Positions 11,926-22,344 are shown, counted from the first letter of the stretch. The stretch: 64,000 bases of DNA from Candidatus Mycolicibacterium alkanivorans (GCF_022760805.1 NZ_JAIVFL010000001.1:310001-374000); one strand, 5' to 3'. Translations and numbers: made by a program. Notes: generated from the sequence alone by a model not told the origin.

Positions 11926-13160
11926 TCGAATTCACGATGCCGGCCCTCGGGGCCGACATGGACGAGGGCACGCTCAACGAGTGGATGATCAAGCCCGGCG
12001 ACACAGTGACCCGGGGCCAGATCGTGGCCATCGTCGAAACCACAAAGGCCGCAGTCGAAATCGAGTGCTGGCACGACGGCGTGGTCGGCGAGCTGCTGGT
12101 GCCGGTCGGCCAGACCGTGGCGGTCGGCACTCCGCTGGCCACTCTGTTGGAGCCCGGCGAGAAGGCCGAACCGCGTGCGGCCGCACCCGCACTCGTGACC
12201 CAGTCCCCAGCCCCGGAAGCCACCCACGAGCAGATACCGACGGCCACACCGCAGGCGGCGGCCCCGTCGCCGGTGGGCCACCGGATGTGGGTTTCACCGG
12301 TCGCTCGGCGTATCGCCGCCTCGCTGGGAGTGGACCTGAAGACTCTGACGGGTACCGGCCCGCAGGGCGCGATCACGCTGCACGACGTCGAGCACGCCGC
12401 GGCCACCGCGCATCACGAAGCACCCAAGCCGGCACCGGTACCCAAGCCCGCGGCGTCGGCCGAGCCGATGTCGGCCGCCCAGAAGGCCCGCGCACGCGGC
12501 GAAGCGATGCGCGCGTCGATCGCCGCGGCGATGAGCCGCTCGAAGCGGGAGATCCCGCACTACTACCTGGCCGACGAGATCATTCTCGACACCGCCCTGG
12601 CGTGGCTCACCGAGCAGAACGCCGGTCTGCCCATCACCGAGCGGATGCTGTCCGCGGTGCTGCAACTCAAGGCCGTCGCGCTGGCCGCCCAGCGGTTCAA
12701 GGAGTTCAACGGATTCTGGCACGACGACGGCTTCGAGGCCTCCGAGCAGGTTCATGTCGGCGTGGCGATCTCGCTGCGCGGCGGGGGCCTGGTGGCTCCG
12801 GCCATCCACGACGTCAACGAGAAGAAGCTCGACGAGCTGATGCGCGACCTGACCGATCTGGTGGCCCGGGCCAGAGCCGGATCGCTGCGTAGTTCGGAGA
12901 TGTCCGATCCGACCATCACGTTGACAAATCTCGGCGACAAGGGTGTGGACGCCGTCTTCGGTGTCATCTACCCGCCACAGGTGGCGATCGTCGGCTTCGG
13001 CAAGGCCGCGCAGCGGGTGGTGGTGGTTGACGGCGGTATCCGGGTGGCCACCACGGTTCAGAGCAGCCTTGCTGCCGACCACCGCGCCAGTGACGGCGCG
13101 CGGGGTGCGCTGTTCCTCGCCGAGATCAACCGGCTGCTGCAGCAGCCCGAAGAGCTGTAG
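11922..13160 (+). CDS. Dihydrolipoamide acyltransferase (E2) of the 2-oxoacid dehydrogenase complex
   Basis: This 412-aa E2 core protein has a single N-terminal lipoyl domain with the lipoylated Lys in [11 protein letters not shown] (about residue 43). An Ala/Pro linker follows, then a peripheral subunit-binding domain ([28 protein letters not shown], about 125-155), a second linker and the catalytic domain ending in [12 protein letters not shown] with the HxxxDG active site. One lipoyl domain is typical of acetoin/pyruvate-type E2. No E3 gene follows, so a lipoamide dehydrogenase from elsewhere must complete the complex. The ATG overlaps the E1beta stop (ATGA). Confidence 0.93.
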   Translation: MIEFTMPALGADMDEGTLNEWMIKPGDTVTRGQIVAIVETTKAAVEIECWHDGVVGELLVPVGQTVAVGTPLATLLEPGEKAEPRAAAPALVTQSPAPEATHEQIPTATPQAAAPSPVGHRMWVSPVARRIAASLGVDLKTLTGTGPQGAITLHDVEHAAATAHHEAPKPAPVPKPAASAEPMSAAQKARARGEAMRASIAAAMSRSKREIPHYYLADEIILDTALAWLTEQNAGLPITERMLSAVLQLKAVALAAQRFKEFNGFWHDDGFEASEQVHVGVAISLRGGGLVAPAIHDVNEKKLDELMRDLTDLVARARAGSLRSSEMSDPTITLTNLGDKGVDAVFGVIYPPQVAIVGFGKAAQRVVVVDGGIRVATTVQSSLAADHRASDGARGALFLAEINRLLQQPEEL

Positions 13161-13172
13161 GAGGAGACTCAG

Positions 13173-13415
13173 ATGAGCAAAGCGGAGATCCGCGATCAGG
13201 TGGTGGCGGAGTTGCTCGCGATCGCACCGGAGGTCGAGGAGGGCGATCTCAGCGACAGCGAGCTCCTGCGCGACCAGGTCGACCTGGACTCGATGGACTG
13301 GCTGAACTTCCTGGTGGCGCTGCACAAGCGCTTCGAGGTCGACATCCCCGAATCCGAGTACAAGTCGCTGCGCACCATCAATGATCTGACGAGTTACATC
13401 GACGCCCACCGATAG
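13173..13415 (+). CDS. Stand-alone acyl carrier protein, last gene of the 2-oxoacid dehydrogenase operon
   Basis: This 80-aa acidic helical protein has the phosphopantetheine attachment motif DLDSMDWLNFL (Ser near residue 36). It begins 12 bp after the E2 stop, with GGAGGAG immediately upstream of the ATG. A carrier protein co-transcribed with E1/E2 genes is unusual: it may accept an acyl group from the complex or the ligase, in place of or as well as CoA. I see no ketosynthase or transacylase in the window. The ACP call rests on length, charge and the Ser motif; the partner is inferred only from operon position. Confidence 0.85.
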   Translation: MSKAEIRDQVVAELLAIAPEVEEGDLSDSELLRDQVDLDSMDWLNFLVALHKRFEVDIPESEYKSLRTINDLTSYIDAHR

Positions 13416-13495
13416 AATTCGACGATGGCCAGCTGCCGTCGGTGGTCCTCGAAGATCCCACCTCCTTCAGCATCCGGGTCCGCTGACTTTCCCCG

Positions 13496-13553
13496 CGAGC
13501 AGACGCAAAAGCTCCCGCACGCTCGGCGTGTCGGGGACTTTTGCGTCTGCTCG
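13496..13553. terminator. Long perfect-armed hairpin between the acyl carrier protein gene and hspR (repeat-family member 2)
   Basis: The arms 13496-13511 and 13538-13553 are 16-bp perfect inverted copies built around GCAGACGCAAAAG. The 26-nt interior pairs further (TCCCGCACGC with GCGTGTCGGGGA, imperfectly). It lies between convergent genes and can stop transcription from both sides. The outer arm shares GCAGACGCA with the clpB-distal hairpin, so both belong to a dispersed palindromic repeat family. Confidence 0.7.
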
Positions 13554-13558
13554 GCGTA

Positions 13559-13930
13559 CTAGCGCCGCGGCTTCCAGACCACCAGCGCCGTACTCTTGGG
13601 CATGACCGCCAGATCGCGACGCTGGTTGGCCCGCAACGACTCCAGCTCGCGGCTCATCTCCTGGATGCGGGACTGCAGCGCCTCGACCTGGTTGGTCAGC
13701 TCAATGATCCGCTTGATCCCGGCGAGGTTGACACCCTCGTCCTGGGACAGCCGCTGCACCTCGCGCAGCAGTTCCACGTCGCGCTCCGAGTACCGGCGTC
13801 CGCCACCGGAACTGCGCCGAGGGCTGACCAGGCCGAGCCGGTCGTAGGTGCGCAGCGTCTGCGCATGCATACCGGCCAGCTCGGCGGCCACCGAGATCAG
13901 AAAAGTCCGCGCCTCCTCTGACGCACTCAT
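13559..13930 (-). CDS. hspR: Heat-shock repressor HspR (MerR family)
   Basis: This 123-aa MerR-family regulator binds HAIR sites and represses the dnaK and clpB operons. The N-terminal HTH reads FLISVAAELAGMHAQTLRTYDRLGLVSPRRSSGGGRRYSERDVELL. A dimerising helix follows (NLAGIKRIIELTNQVEALQSRIQEMSRELESLR), and the tail TALVVWKPRR carries the conserved hydrophobic C-terminus typical of HspR. Its start overlaps the dnaJ stop by four bases, making it the fourth gene of dnaK-grpE-dnaJ-hspR and therefore autoregulated. The length is near the usual 126 aa. Confidence 0.96.
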   Translation of the reverse strand: MSASEEARTFLISVAAELAGMHAQTLRTYDRLGLVSPRRSSGGGRRYSERDVELLREVQRLSQDEGVNLAGIKRIIELTNQVEALQSRIQEMSRELESLRANQRRDLAVMPKSTALVVWKPRR

Positions 13931-15114
13931 GCCCGGTTACCTGCCCATCCGGCTCGGGGGTCGAAGCCGCTGGACTTCTCGGCGGCCGCGTAGGCTTGCA
14001 GCGCCTCCAGCGCCTGCCCCTCCAGGCTCGGCGGAACCGCGACCTTGACGGTGACCAACAGGTCGCCGTGCCCGCCGCTTCGCTTGGGCACACCACGTCC
14101 ACGCACCCGAAGGATGCGGCCGTCCGCCGTGCCCTTGGGCACCCGAACACCGACCTTGCCCTCTAGCGTGGGCACGGAAAGCGTTGTGCCCAAAGCCAGT
14201 TCGGTAAAACTGACCGGAACCGTGACCGTCAGGTCATCACCGTCGCGGCCGAACACCTTGTCCGGTCGCACGTGCACGGTGACGTACAGGTCGCCCGACG
14301 GGGCGCCCCGTAACCCTGCCTCACCCTGGCCAGCCAGCCGGATGCGCTGGCCGTCTTCGACTCCCGGGGGAATCCGCACGTTGATGGTGCGGGTTCGGGT
14401 GGTGACGCCCGTGCCGCGGCACTCGGCGCAGGGGTGCTCGATGATCGAGCCGCTGCCCCGGCAGTCGGTGCACGGCTCGGAGAAGCCGAACGCGCCCTGG
14501 TTGCGGTTGATCACACCGGAGCCGTTGCAGGTGGCACACACCTTGGGACTGGTGCCCGGACGCGCGCCACTCCCATGGCAGTTCGTGCACGGTGCCGGAC
14601 TGGTCAGCCGCAGCGGCATGGCGACACCCTTGGTCGCCTCGAGGAAGCCAAGATCGGTTTCGGTCTCCAGATCCTTGCCGCGGCGAGGCCGGCTGGGCCG
14701 TGGCTCAGCGCCGCGGCCGAACAGGCCGCCGAACAGGTCACCGATGTTGGTGCCGCCGTCCTGCCCGGCCTGACCGAACAGGTCGTTGAGATTGAATCCA
14801 CCGCTGCCGTCGTCGTAGACCGTGTAGCCGCCACCGCCACCGCCACCGCCGTTGAACCGGCGGCCGAAGCCGCCGCCGGCGAACAGCCGGCGCGTCTCGT
14901 CGTACTCCTTGCGCTTGGCCGCATCGAGCAGGACGTCCTTGGCCTCCCCGACGGCCTTGTACTTCTCCTCGGCCTCAGGGTTGTTCGGATTGCGGTCGGG
15001 ATGATTCTCCGCGAGCAGCTTTCGGGCCACCCGCTTGATCTCGGCCTCGTCGGCGTCAGAGGAGACGCCGAGCACCTTGTAGAAGTCCTTCTCAACCCAT
15101 TCTCGTTGAACCAT
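13927..15114 (-). CDS. dnaJ: Chaperone protein DnaJ (DnaJ1 type)
   Basis: This is a 395-aa type I DnaJ that stimulates DnaK ATPase and delivers unfolded clients. The J-domain (4-70) carries the HPD triad in AENHPDRNP. A Gly/Phe-rich linker follows with FNGGGGGGGGYTVYDD. The zinc region has four CxxCxGxG repeats (CTNCHGSG, CATCNGSG, CTDCRGSG, CAECRGTG; about 160-230), then the two C-terminal substrate domains. It follows grpE after 34 bp and overlaps hspR by four bases. Confidence 0.97.
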   Translation of the reverse strand: MVQREWVEKDFYKVLGVSSDADEAEIKRVARKLLAENHPDRNPNNPEAEEKYKAVGEAKDVLLDAAKRKEYDETRRLFAGGGFGRRFNGGGGGGGGYTVYDDGSGGFNLNDLFGQAGQDGGTNIGDLFGGLFGRGAEPRPSRPRRGKDLETETDLGFLEATKGVAMPLRLTSPAPCTNCHGSGARPGTSPKVCATCNGSGVINRNQGAFGFSEPCTDCRGSGSIIEHPCAECRGTGVTTRTRTINVRIPPGVEDGQRIRLAGQGEAGLRGAPSGDLYVTVHVRPDKVFGRDGDDLTVTVPVSFTELALGTTLSVPTLEGKVGVRVPKGTADGRILRVRGRGVPKRSGGHGDLLVTVKVAVPPSLEGQALEALQAYAAAEKSSGFDPRAGWAGNRA

Positions 15115-15148
15115 GCCGCGTCACCTCCTCACCTTTGTCTCGTGGCTG

Positions 15149-15774
15149 CTAATTTGATTGTGCGTTCTGGGTGCCCGACTCCCCCGCGTTCTGCGGCGTG
15201 TCGGCCGGAGCGTCCTCGACCGCGACGGTGTCGACCACGCCGACCAAGGCGTGCCGCAGCACCTGCTCGCCGAGCTTGTAGCCCTGTCGCATCACGGTGC
15301 CGATCACCGGCTTGGAGCCCTCGCCCTCGTGCTGCACGGCCTCGTGAAGTGACGGGTCGAACTCGTCACCCTCAGCACCGAAAGCCGTCAGGCCCAGCCC
15401 GGTCAGCACGGAAGTCAGCTTGTCGGCCACCGACTTCAGCGGGCCGGCATCTAGATCACCGTGGCTGCGGGCGCGGTCCAGATCGTCGAGCACGGTAAGC
15501 AATTGGCTCACCACGACGGCCTTGGCCCGCTCGCCTGCCACCTGCTGATCGCGCAGCGCGCGTTTGCGGTAGTTGGCGAAGTCGGCCTGCACACGCTGCA
15601 GGTCCGACGTCAGCTCGGCGACCTTGTCCGCCAACTCGCCACCCACCGGCGCGGAGGCCTCCGGCGCCGGCCCACCGGGGGCCGGGCCGGAAGCGCCCTC
15701 GCGAATCTCTCCGGTGCGGGGGTCGATGCGACGCTTGTCGGTGACGGTCACCGGTTCGTCTGCATGCCCTTGAC

Positions 15775-15778
<4 letters not shown>
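15149..15778 (-). CDS. grpE: Nucleotide exchange factor GrpE
   Basis: This 209-aa protein releases ADP from DnaK. A disordered acidic/Pro/Ala N-terminus (1-50) precedes the long dimeric helix ([29 protein letters not shown]). The compact beta domain includes [16 protein letters not shown] and [17 protein letters not shown], both strongly conserved in GrpE. Its ATG overlaps the dnaK stop by four bases. The order dnaK-grpE-dnaJ-hspR is the actinobacterial standard. Confidence 0.97.
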
Positions 15779-17625
<1,847 letters not shown>

Positions 17626-17701
17626 GTTGTATTCCTCCTGAATAGTTACGTCTTGGGTCTGAGCGGACCAGGCTCAAGCCTGCTCCACCGACGGTCTCCT
17701 G

Positions 17702-17911
17702 TCAACCCGAACTTGAGTGTGTTCCGCTCAAGTTTCCGAAGTAGCTAACGGCGGAGTGCTCGGATTTGTTCCCGGCCCCCGCCGATCGCCAACGCGACGC
17801 CTGCCGGGGAACATTCTTGTCGCTGGCGATGACCAGCCCCGGGACGAACGTTTCCGGGCTGAGCAGGATGGCCAGGGCGAGTGTCGCCAGGACGGTGAAG
17901 TGCGCGCTCAC
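17702..17911 (-). pseudogene. Possible N-terminal relic of a GAP/LysE-like membrane protein gene
   Basis: A 69-codon frame starts at GTG 17911, three bases after the stop of the upstream DsbA-like gene. The first 33 residues (MSAHFTVLATLALAILLS, then PETFVPGLVIASDKNVP) look like the first helix and loop of a GAP/LysE-type membrane protein, where SPE-T-LGLVIASDKKVP is typical. The remaining 35 residues lose membrane character and run through the dnaK HAIR operator. I infer a truncated gene whose 3' part was lost; a short real peptide cannot be excluded. Confidence 0.35.
17712..17732. promoter_or_regulatory. HAIR operator for HspR upstream of dnaK
   Basis: CTTGAGT (17712-17718), spacer gtgttcc, GCTCAAG (17726-17732) matches the HAIR consensus CTTGAGT-N7-ACTCAAG at 13 of 14 arm positions. 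Reading toward dnaK, a TTGACA hexamer (17705-17700) follows six bases after the site, so bound HspR would sit at the upstream edge of the promoter. The site is about 90 bp upstream of the dnaK start codon. Confidence 0.9.
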
Positions 17912-17914
17912 GGC

Positions 17915-18535
17915 TCAGCCGAGCAGGCTGTCGACGAACGCCTCGGTGCCCTGCTTCCAGGCGATGACGAAGTTGCCCACGTCGTCGCGGCTGATGTCGA
18001 GCACCGGGCAGAACCGGCTCTCGCCCACACCGGTGAAGAAGTGCGGAGATCCGATCACCCCTCGGGCTTTACCCTCGTCCCAGTCTGCCCGAACGGCAGC
18101 CAAAGTTTCTTGCGCATCAAGCGCTTTCAATCCAAAGCTGTCCGCGATGGGGGCCACGATCTCCCGTTGAGCGATGTCGAGGCCCTGCTCGAACAGCGCG
18201 TCGCGCAGGGCCATGCCGACCTCCTCGACCATGACGGCGTCTCCGGTGCGGGCCGCCGCGGCCGTCACTGCGAAGGCCGTCATGGACGAGGCCGGGAAGG
18301 TGTCGACGGAGAAGCCGGCGAAGAGGTCGGGACGCACCGAGGCGCGCAAGGCCGTTATCTCCGCGCCAATATGGTAGGGGTCCAGCGGTTTGCCGTTGAT
18401 CAGCTCCAGCGGCCAGGCGCGGATGCGCAACCGGGGCTCATCGTGTCCCAGCGCGGTGCGGCGATCGATCAACGTGCGCAAGCCGGCGTGCGTGAACGGG
18501 CAGAGAACGTCGGCGAAGACCTCGACGGTGCGCAT
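17915..18535 (-). CDS. DsbA-like thioredoxin-fold protein (FrnE/HCCA-isomerase type)
   Basis: This 206-aa protein has the DsbA insertion-thioredoxin architecture. The N-terminal strand VEVFADVLCPFTHAGLRTL carries the active-site region, and the C-terminal cis-Pro region reads ARGVIGSPHFFTG. The CxxC position reads CPFT, so the resolving Cys is absent. This points to a glutathione/mycothiol-transferase-like or isomerase-like member rather than a disulfide oxidase. No signal peptide is seen, so it is cytoplasmic. It lies upstream of dnaK with decayed sequence between them, and the substrate is unknown. Confidence 0.8.
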   Translation of the reverse strand: MRTVEVFADVLCPFTHAGLRTLIDRRTALGHDEPRLRIRAWPLELINGKPLDPYHIGAEITALRASVRPDLFAGFSVDTFPASSMTAFAVTAAAARTGDAVMVEEVGMALRDALFEQGLDIAQREIVAPIADSFGLKALDAQETLAAVRADWDEGKARGVIGSPHFFTGVGESRFCPVLDISRDDVGNFVIAWKQGTEAFVDSLLG

Positions 18536-19058
18536 GGCCGGATGCTACCGCGAAAGCCGTTGCGGCAACGTGCCGTACAGGCACGGTGAACCCCCGGCTC
18601 TCCGAGGCCCCCGAAGGTCCGCACCCAGCGGGCCCGGACGGTTATGGCCTTGGTCACACATCCCTTTCGGGGCCGCGGCCCGTCCGCGAATCTCGCTGGT
18701 AACTGTTGCGTTCGCAAATAACGTGCCCAATTGGGGGCTTTAGCAAACTTTCTTTGCCGGTCGGCTGAAATCGGACGTTTTCCCTGCAAACAGGCAGGTT
18801 CAGTAATCGACCTGTCATCTGCCGTCCCCCTGATGGTGCCGGTGAAACCGGCTTTGATGAGGGAAAACCATTGATGCCGTCGCGAGGTGGCAAGTAACAA
18901 TCAGCCTTCTGAGCCAACCGAAACGGCGCGATCATTCCGTTACACATCATGGTCGTGCATTTTGTGCAAATCATCAGAGGTTTGCTATCAATGAACGGTC
19001 CGGGTCAGAACGACGCGGCGCCGACGCACACTCGGTCGGCAAGCAAGGAGCGACGCAC
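18536..19058. other. 523-bp AT-richer spacer without a convincing gene
   Basis: No reading frame on either strand has protein-like composition. The stretch 18690-19000 is visibly less GC-rich than its neighbours and holds small perfect hairpins (CGTGCC-GTACA-GGCACG near 18570; GCCGGT-GAA-ACCGGC near 18840). Near its right end a sigma-A-like promoter can be drawn (TTGTGC 18962-18967, 18-bp spacing, TATCAA 18986-18991), followed by AAGGAG before GTG 19059. It probably includes the promoter of the now-broken glycosyltransferase gene. I could not match it to a riboswitch class. Confidence 0.5.
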
Positions 19059-19520
19059 GTGACGCCGCTTGCCTCCATCTGGGACATCGATTCCCGGGAG
19101 ACTCATCGGCCCCGTGTCTCGGTCATCGTCCCCGCGCTGAACGAGGCGAAGAACCTGCCTCACATTGCGGAGCGGATGCCCGCCATCGTCGACGAAATCG
19201 TCTTCGTCAACGGCAACAACACCGACCCGGCCGAAATTACGCGGCTCGTGGGCCACGCTGCTGGCCGGCGCGGACTACGCGAAGGGCTCCCGATTCGTCC
19301 CCGGTGGCGGCAGCGTCGACATCACCCCGTTCCGCCGGCTGGGTAACCACGGCCTGAATATACTGGGTGAACGTACGGCTTCCGCGTGCTTCGCACGATC
19401 GTCCACGAGTTCGTGCGCGCCCGCGCGGCCAGGAAGCGCGCGGTGCGCACGCCGGTGCAGCAGCACGCGGCGCGCACCGATCACGGTGTCCACGTCGCTC
19501 ACGGCCTCCGGCTCATCTGA
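19059..19520 (+). pseudogene. Broken family-2 glycosyltransferase gene with internal deletions and a frameshift
   Basis: Frame A (19059 on) gives a good GT2 start, RPRVSVIVPALNEAKNLPHI then VDEIVFVNGNNTDPAEI. In intact relatives about 45 residues separate the GNSTD and DGSTDPAEI motifs, so an internal deletion has joined them. At about 19250 the frame changes (one extra G in GTGGGCC) and the GT2 sequence continues in the next frame as LLAGADYAKGSRF, then VDITPFRRLGNHGLNILG. A second deletion leads back to frame A, which ends with the GT2-like tail GFRVLRTIVHEFVRARAARK and a stop at 19518-19520. AAGGAG before GTG 19059 shows the original start. The intact enzyme would have been a polyprenyl-phosphate-glycosyltransferase-like protein. 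Confidence 0.7.
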
Positions 19521-20052
19521 AGGCGGCCATCATGAGGGTCGCGCGCGACAAGCACGCGCTCTTCCGTGCGACGGACGGCAAGTTTCGGTCGCGAGGCTGT
19601 TCGACCCGCACCCGATTCTCGGCGTGAGCCCGCAGTACCCCGGCCTGGAGGCGCTCACGGTTCTGCTGCGCCTCGCAGCTGTCAGGTGGGTTGCGGCGCA
19701 AGCCCTTCCACGACTCGGGTGGATCGGTGCTTCGGCTGCGGGAACGGGTCTTGCTGCTGTACTACGCCTTCGCCCTGTTGCTGGTGGTGCTGGCACTGAC
19801 GGTGTACGCGTTCGGCTGGTGGGGGAGAAGGATATTCGGCCCGCGTGAGCATCGGCCGCAGAGTTGCCTGCCGGGACGCCATTCACGAGAGCAGCACCCG
19901 GGCGAGGTGATGGACAGCGACACCGACAACTGTCGCCCGCGCAACTGCTGCTCCGGCCGGCGGCCACGCCGGTCTGATCGCCCGACGACACCTACCCCGC
20001 GAGTCACTGGAGTCACATGCGTCACTCGGTGCGTACCCTGGCGAACGTGCGC
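19521..20052 (+). pseudogene. Decayed sequence with a remnant membrane-protein segment
   Basis: No complete gene is seen. Between about 19690 and 19830 one frame reads HDSGGSVLRLRERVLLLYYA followed by a long hydrophobic stretch (FALLLVVLALTVYAFGWW), which looks like a transmembrane helix from a lost gene. Flanking sequence in that frame becomes Arg/Pro/Cys-rich and is not protein-like. Together with the preceding pseudogene this suggests a small degraded glycan-biosynthesis cluster between the chaperone and ini regions. Confidence 0.4.
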
Positions 20053-20634
20053 ATGTCCAACGGCGTGAAGGCCGGAACCGCGGCGGTGTGGCTAGTTCTC
20101 GCCGGCGCGACCGCCGCCGGATGCAGCAACACCGTCGACGGCGCCGCGACCTGCCCGGGTTGCGGCGCGGGCGGCGAGCCGAACTTCCCAATCGGCCGCC
20201 CGACCGTCTCGCCGCCGACCGTCTCGCCGCCGACCGTCTCGCCGCCGACCGTCTCGCCGCCGAGCGCGCCCGCCCCGGTACCGCCGGGAAGGGGTGACAC
20301 ACTTCCGCCGAGTTCCGGCGGGTTCGTCTTCATCGAGACCAAATCCGGTCAGACCCGCTGCCAGATCTCGGAGCAAACGGTCGGCTGCGAGTCGAATTTC
20401 ACCAACGCCCCCATCGTCGGCGGTGAACCCGCCAACGGCGTGGAGGTGACTGCCGACGGCCACCTGCGCTGGATCACCGGAAACCTGGGCGCGATTCCGA
20501 CCACCACCATCGACTACGCCAGGTATCACGCGGTCGGCTGGACCATCGAGGCCACCAGCAAGGGCACCCGGTTCACCAATGACCGAACCGGCCACGGGAT
20601 GTTCGTCAGCACCGAAGAGGTCGACGTCTTCTAG
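20053..20634 (+). CDS. Putative lipoprotein (LpqJ-like) with TVSPP repeats
   Basis: From ATG 20053 the protein is 193 aa. It has a short charged start, a hydrophobic segment (GTAAVWLVLAGATAAGC) and a lipobox-like AAGC, so it should be lipid-anchored outside the membrane. Four tandem TVSPP repeats (residues about 49-70) form a linker. The C-terminal domain (about 90-193) has two Cys (RCQISEQTVGCESNF) that may form a disulfide and a beta-rich pattern. From memory it matches LpqJ (Rv0344c), which lies next to iniC in M. tuberculosis as here. A start at 20017 would put extra residues before the signal peptide and is less likely. Confidence 0.7.
   Translation: MSNGVKAGTAAVWLVLAGATAAGCSNTVDGAATCPGCGAGGEPNFPIGRPTVSPPTVSPPTVSPPTVSPPSAPAPVPPGRGDTLPPSSGGFVFIETKSGQTRCQISEQTVGCESNFTNAPIVGGEPANGVEVTADGHLRWITGNLGAIPTTTIDYARYHAVGWTIEATSKGTRFTNDRTGHGMFVSTEEVDVF
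20201..20260 (+). repeat. Four perfect 15-bp tandem repeats inside the lipoprotein gene
   Basis: CGACCGTCTCGCCGC repeats four times without mismatch from 20201 to 20260. Each unit encodes TVSPP. Unit length is a multiple of three, so copy-number change would lengthen or shorten the linker without breaking the frame. Confidence 0.95.
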
Positions 20635-20643
20635 GCTGGCGGA

Positions 20644-21576
20644 GTGGACTTCCGCGTATTCGTCGAACCGCAGCAGGGCGCCAGCTACCACGACCAGCTG
20701 GCTATCGCGCAGGCTGCCGAATCCCTACGCTATTCAGCATTTTTCCGCTCCGATCACTACCTGGCGATGAGTGGTGACGGATTGCCGGGACCGACCGACT
20801 CGTGGGTCACCCTCGCCGGCATCGCGCGGGAGACCTCCTCGATCAGGCTGGGCACCCTGGTCACCTCGGCGACCTTCCGTCACCCCGGTCCGCTGGCAAT
20901 CTCGGTGGCGCAGGTCGACGCAATGAGCGCCGGACGGGTGGATTTCGGCATCGGAGCGGGTTGGTTCGAGGCGGAGCACCTGGCCTACGCCATCCCGTTC
21001 CCGTCACTCGGTGAGCGCTTCGAGCGACTGGGCGAACAGCTCGAGATCCTGACCGGACTGTGGACCACCCCGGCCGGGGAGACCTTCTCCTACGCCGGCA
21101 CCCACTACACCGTCAACGACTCTCCGGCACTGCCCAAACCGGTGCAGCGGCCGCACCCGCCGATCATCATCGGCGGCGGTGGGGCCAAGCGCACCCCGGC
21201 GCTGGCCGCACGGTTCGCCGCCGAGTTCAACCTCGCCTTCCCGGCGCTGGACTTCGTCGAACCCCAGTACGGTCGGGTCCGCGCCGCGCTGGAGAAGGTC
21301 GGCCGCAACCCCGATGAGATCGTGTACTCCGCCGCATTCGTGGTGTGCGCGGGACGCGACGACGCCGAGATCCGCCGGCGGGCCGCGGCGATCTCCCGCG
21401 AGGTCGACGAACTCCGCGGCAACACCCCCTTGGTGGGCACGCCGGCCGAAATCGTCGACCGGCTGGGGCCCTACCTCGAGGCCGGGGTGCAGCGGGTGTA
21501 CCTGCAGGTGCTCGATCTGTCCGATCTCGACCACATCGAACTGTTCGCCAACGAGGTGGTCCGACAGCTTGTGTGA
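20644..21576 (+). CDS. LLM-class F420-dependent oxidoreductase
   Basis: This 310-aa luciferase-like TIM-barrel protein starts at GTG 20644, only 9 bp after the lipoprotein stop. Signature stretches are SIRLGTLVTSATFRHPGPLA, VDFGIGAGWFEAEHLAYAIPFPSLGERFERLGEQLEIL and PHPPIIIGGGGAKRTPALAARFA. Mycobacterial proteins of this type usually use coenzyme F420, but FMN use cannot be excluded from sequence alone. It is cytoplasmic with unknown substrate. Operon linkage to the lipoprotein is likely from the spacing. Confidence 0.88.
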   Translation: MDFRVFVEPQQGASYHDQLAIAQAAESLRYSAFFRSDHYLAMSGDGLPGPTDSWVTLAGIARETSSIRLGTLVTSATFRHPGPLAISVAQVDAMSAGRVDFGIGAGWFEAEHLAYAIPFPSLGERFERLGEQLEILTGLWTTPAGETFSYAGTHYTVNDSPALPKPVQRPHPPIIIGGGGAKRTPALAARFAAEFNLAFPALDFVEPQYGRVRAALEKVGRNPDEIVYSAAFVVCAGRDDAEIRRRAAAISREVDELRGNTPLVGTPAEIVDRLGPYLEAGVQRVYLQVLDLSDLDHIELFANEVVRQLV

Positions 21577-21624
21577 TAGCGGAACGCCCCGTTTACGCAG
21601 GCGAGGTGGCTAGCATCAGTAGCC

Positions 21625-22326
21625 GTGGCGAGATACGAGCCCGCCGGGGCCACCGGCTATTCCGCCGGTGAGGCCGAGGACGTCAACGACGCCAACGACA
21701 CAGCCCCGCCGATACCGTTCCCGGACCCGTTCGGCCCGTACCCCGACAGGCCGTATCCGGGAATCGCGTCGACGGCCCAGCCACCCCTGACGCGAGCCCC
21801 GAACGAGTCGGGCGCAGCGCCGGCCGACGCCACCGACCCGCCGACCGATCCGGCGATGGCGCCGGTGAGATTCGACGACGGGTTCGACCCGTTCGCTGCC
21901 GACGCGTTCTGGTTCCCGGAGCGGCCCTGGTATCGCAAGCACTCCGCCACGGTCGCGTTCGCGGCCATCAGTGTCGCGCTGGTCGCGATGCTGGTGGCGG
22001 CGGTGCTGCTGGTCTCGCGAAACTCCGGTGAGTCCGGCGGCTCCACCGGCACCAGCTCGTCGACGACGGCTCCGAGCACGACGCCGCCGACCAGTTCCCC
22101 GCCTCCCCAACCGCCACCGTCGCCACCACCACCGCCGGCACCACCGCCGGAGAGCCCGCCGGCTTCGGCGCAACCGCGCGGCACCTGGGCGCCGCAGTAT
22201 CCGCACTACCCGCGGCAGAATGGCGGCGATCGCCCCAACGTCACCACGCCGCAGACCCGGCCACCGCAGATCAGCGTGCGGCCCTCGCACCGTCCGGCGT
22301 TCCCCAATCAGCCCGGCGGAGGCTGA
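21625..22326 (+). CDS. Single-pass membrane protein with Pro-rich extracytoplasmic tail and PWYRK motif
   Basis: This 233-aa protein (GTG 21625) has a 100-residue Asp/Pro-rich cytoplasmic N-terminus, then RPWYRK directly before one transmembrane helix (about 112-132), then a Ser/Thr/Pro tail with long proline runs. The same PWYR-basic-helix layout occurs in the next gene and in the Hsp70-like protein at 28 kb. No catalytic domain is visible. It lies in a forward run with the F420-type oxidoreductase and the next small gene, and converges on iniC. Confidence 0.7.
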   Translation: MARYEPAGATGYSAGEAEDVNDANDTAPPIPFPDPFGPYPDRPYPGIASTAQPPLTRAPNESGAAPADATDPPTDPAMAPVRFDDGFDPFAADAFWFPERPWYRKHSATVAFAAISVALVAMLVAAVLLVSRNSGESGGSTGTSSSTTAPSTTPPTSSPPPQPPPSPPPPPAPPPESPPASAQPRGTWAPQYPHYPRQNGGDRPNVTTPQTRPPQISVRPSHRPAFPNQPGGG

Positions 22327-22344
22327 CGACTACTATCGACACCC

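Noticed and set aside
17669..17682. CAGGCT-CA-AGCCTG palindrome in the dnaK leader as a further operator
   Set aside because: It is short, has no second copy, and does not match HAIR spacing; it may be a chance GC-rich palindrome.
18690..18900. c-di-AMP (ydaO) or cobalamin riboswitch in the AT-richer spacer
   Set aside because: Fragments such as GGCTGAAATCGG and GCCGGTGAAACCGGC look suggestive, but the ordered conserved blocks of either class are missing.
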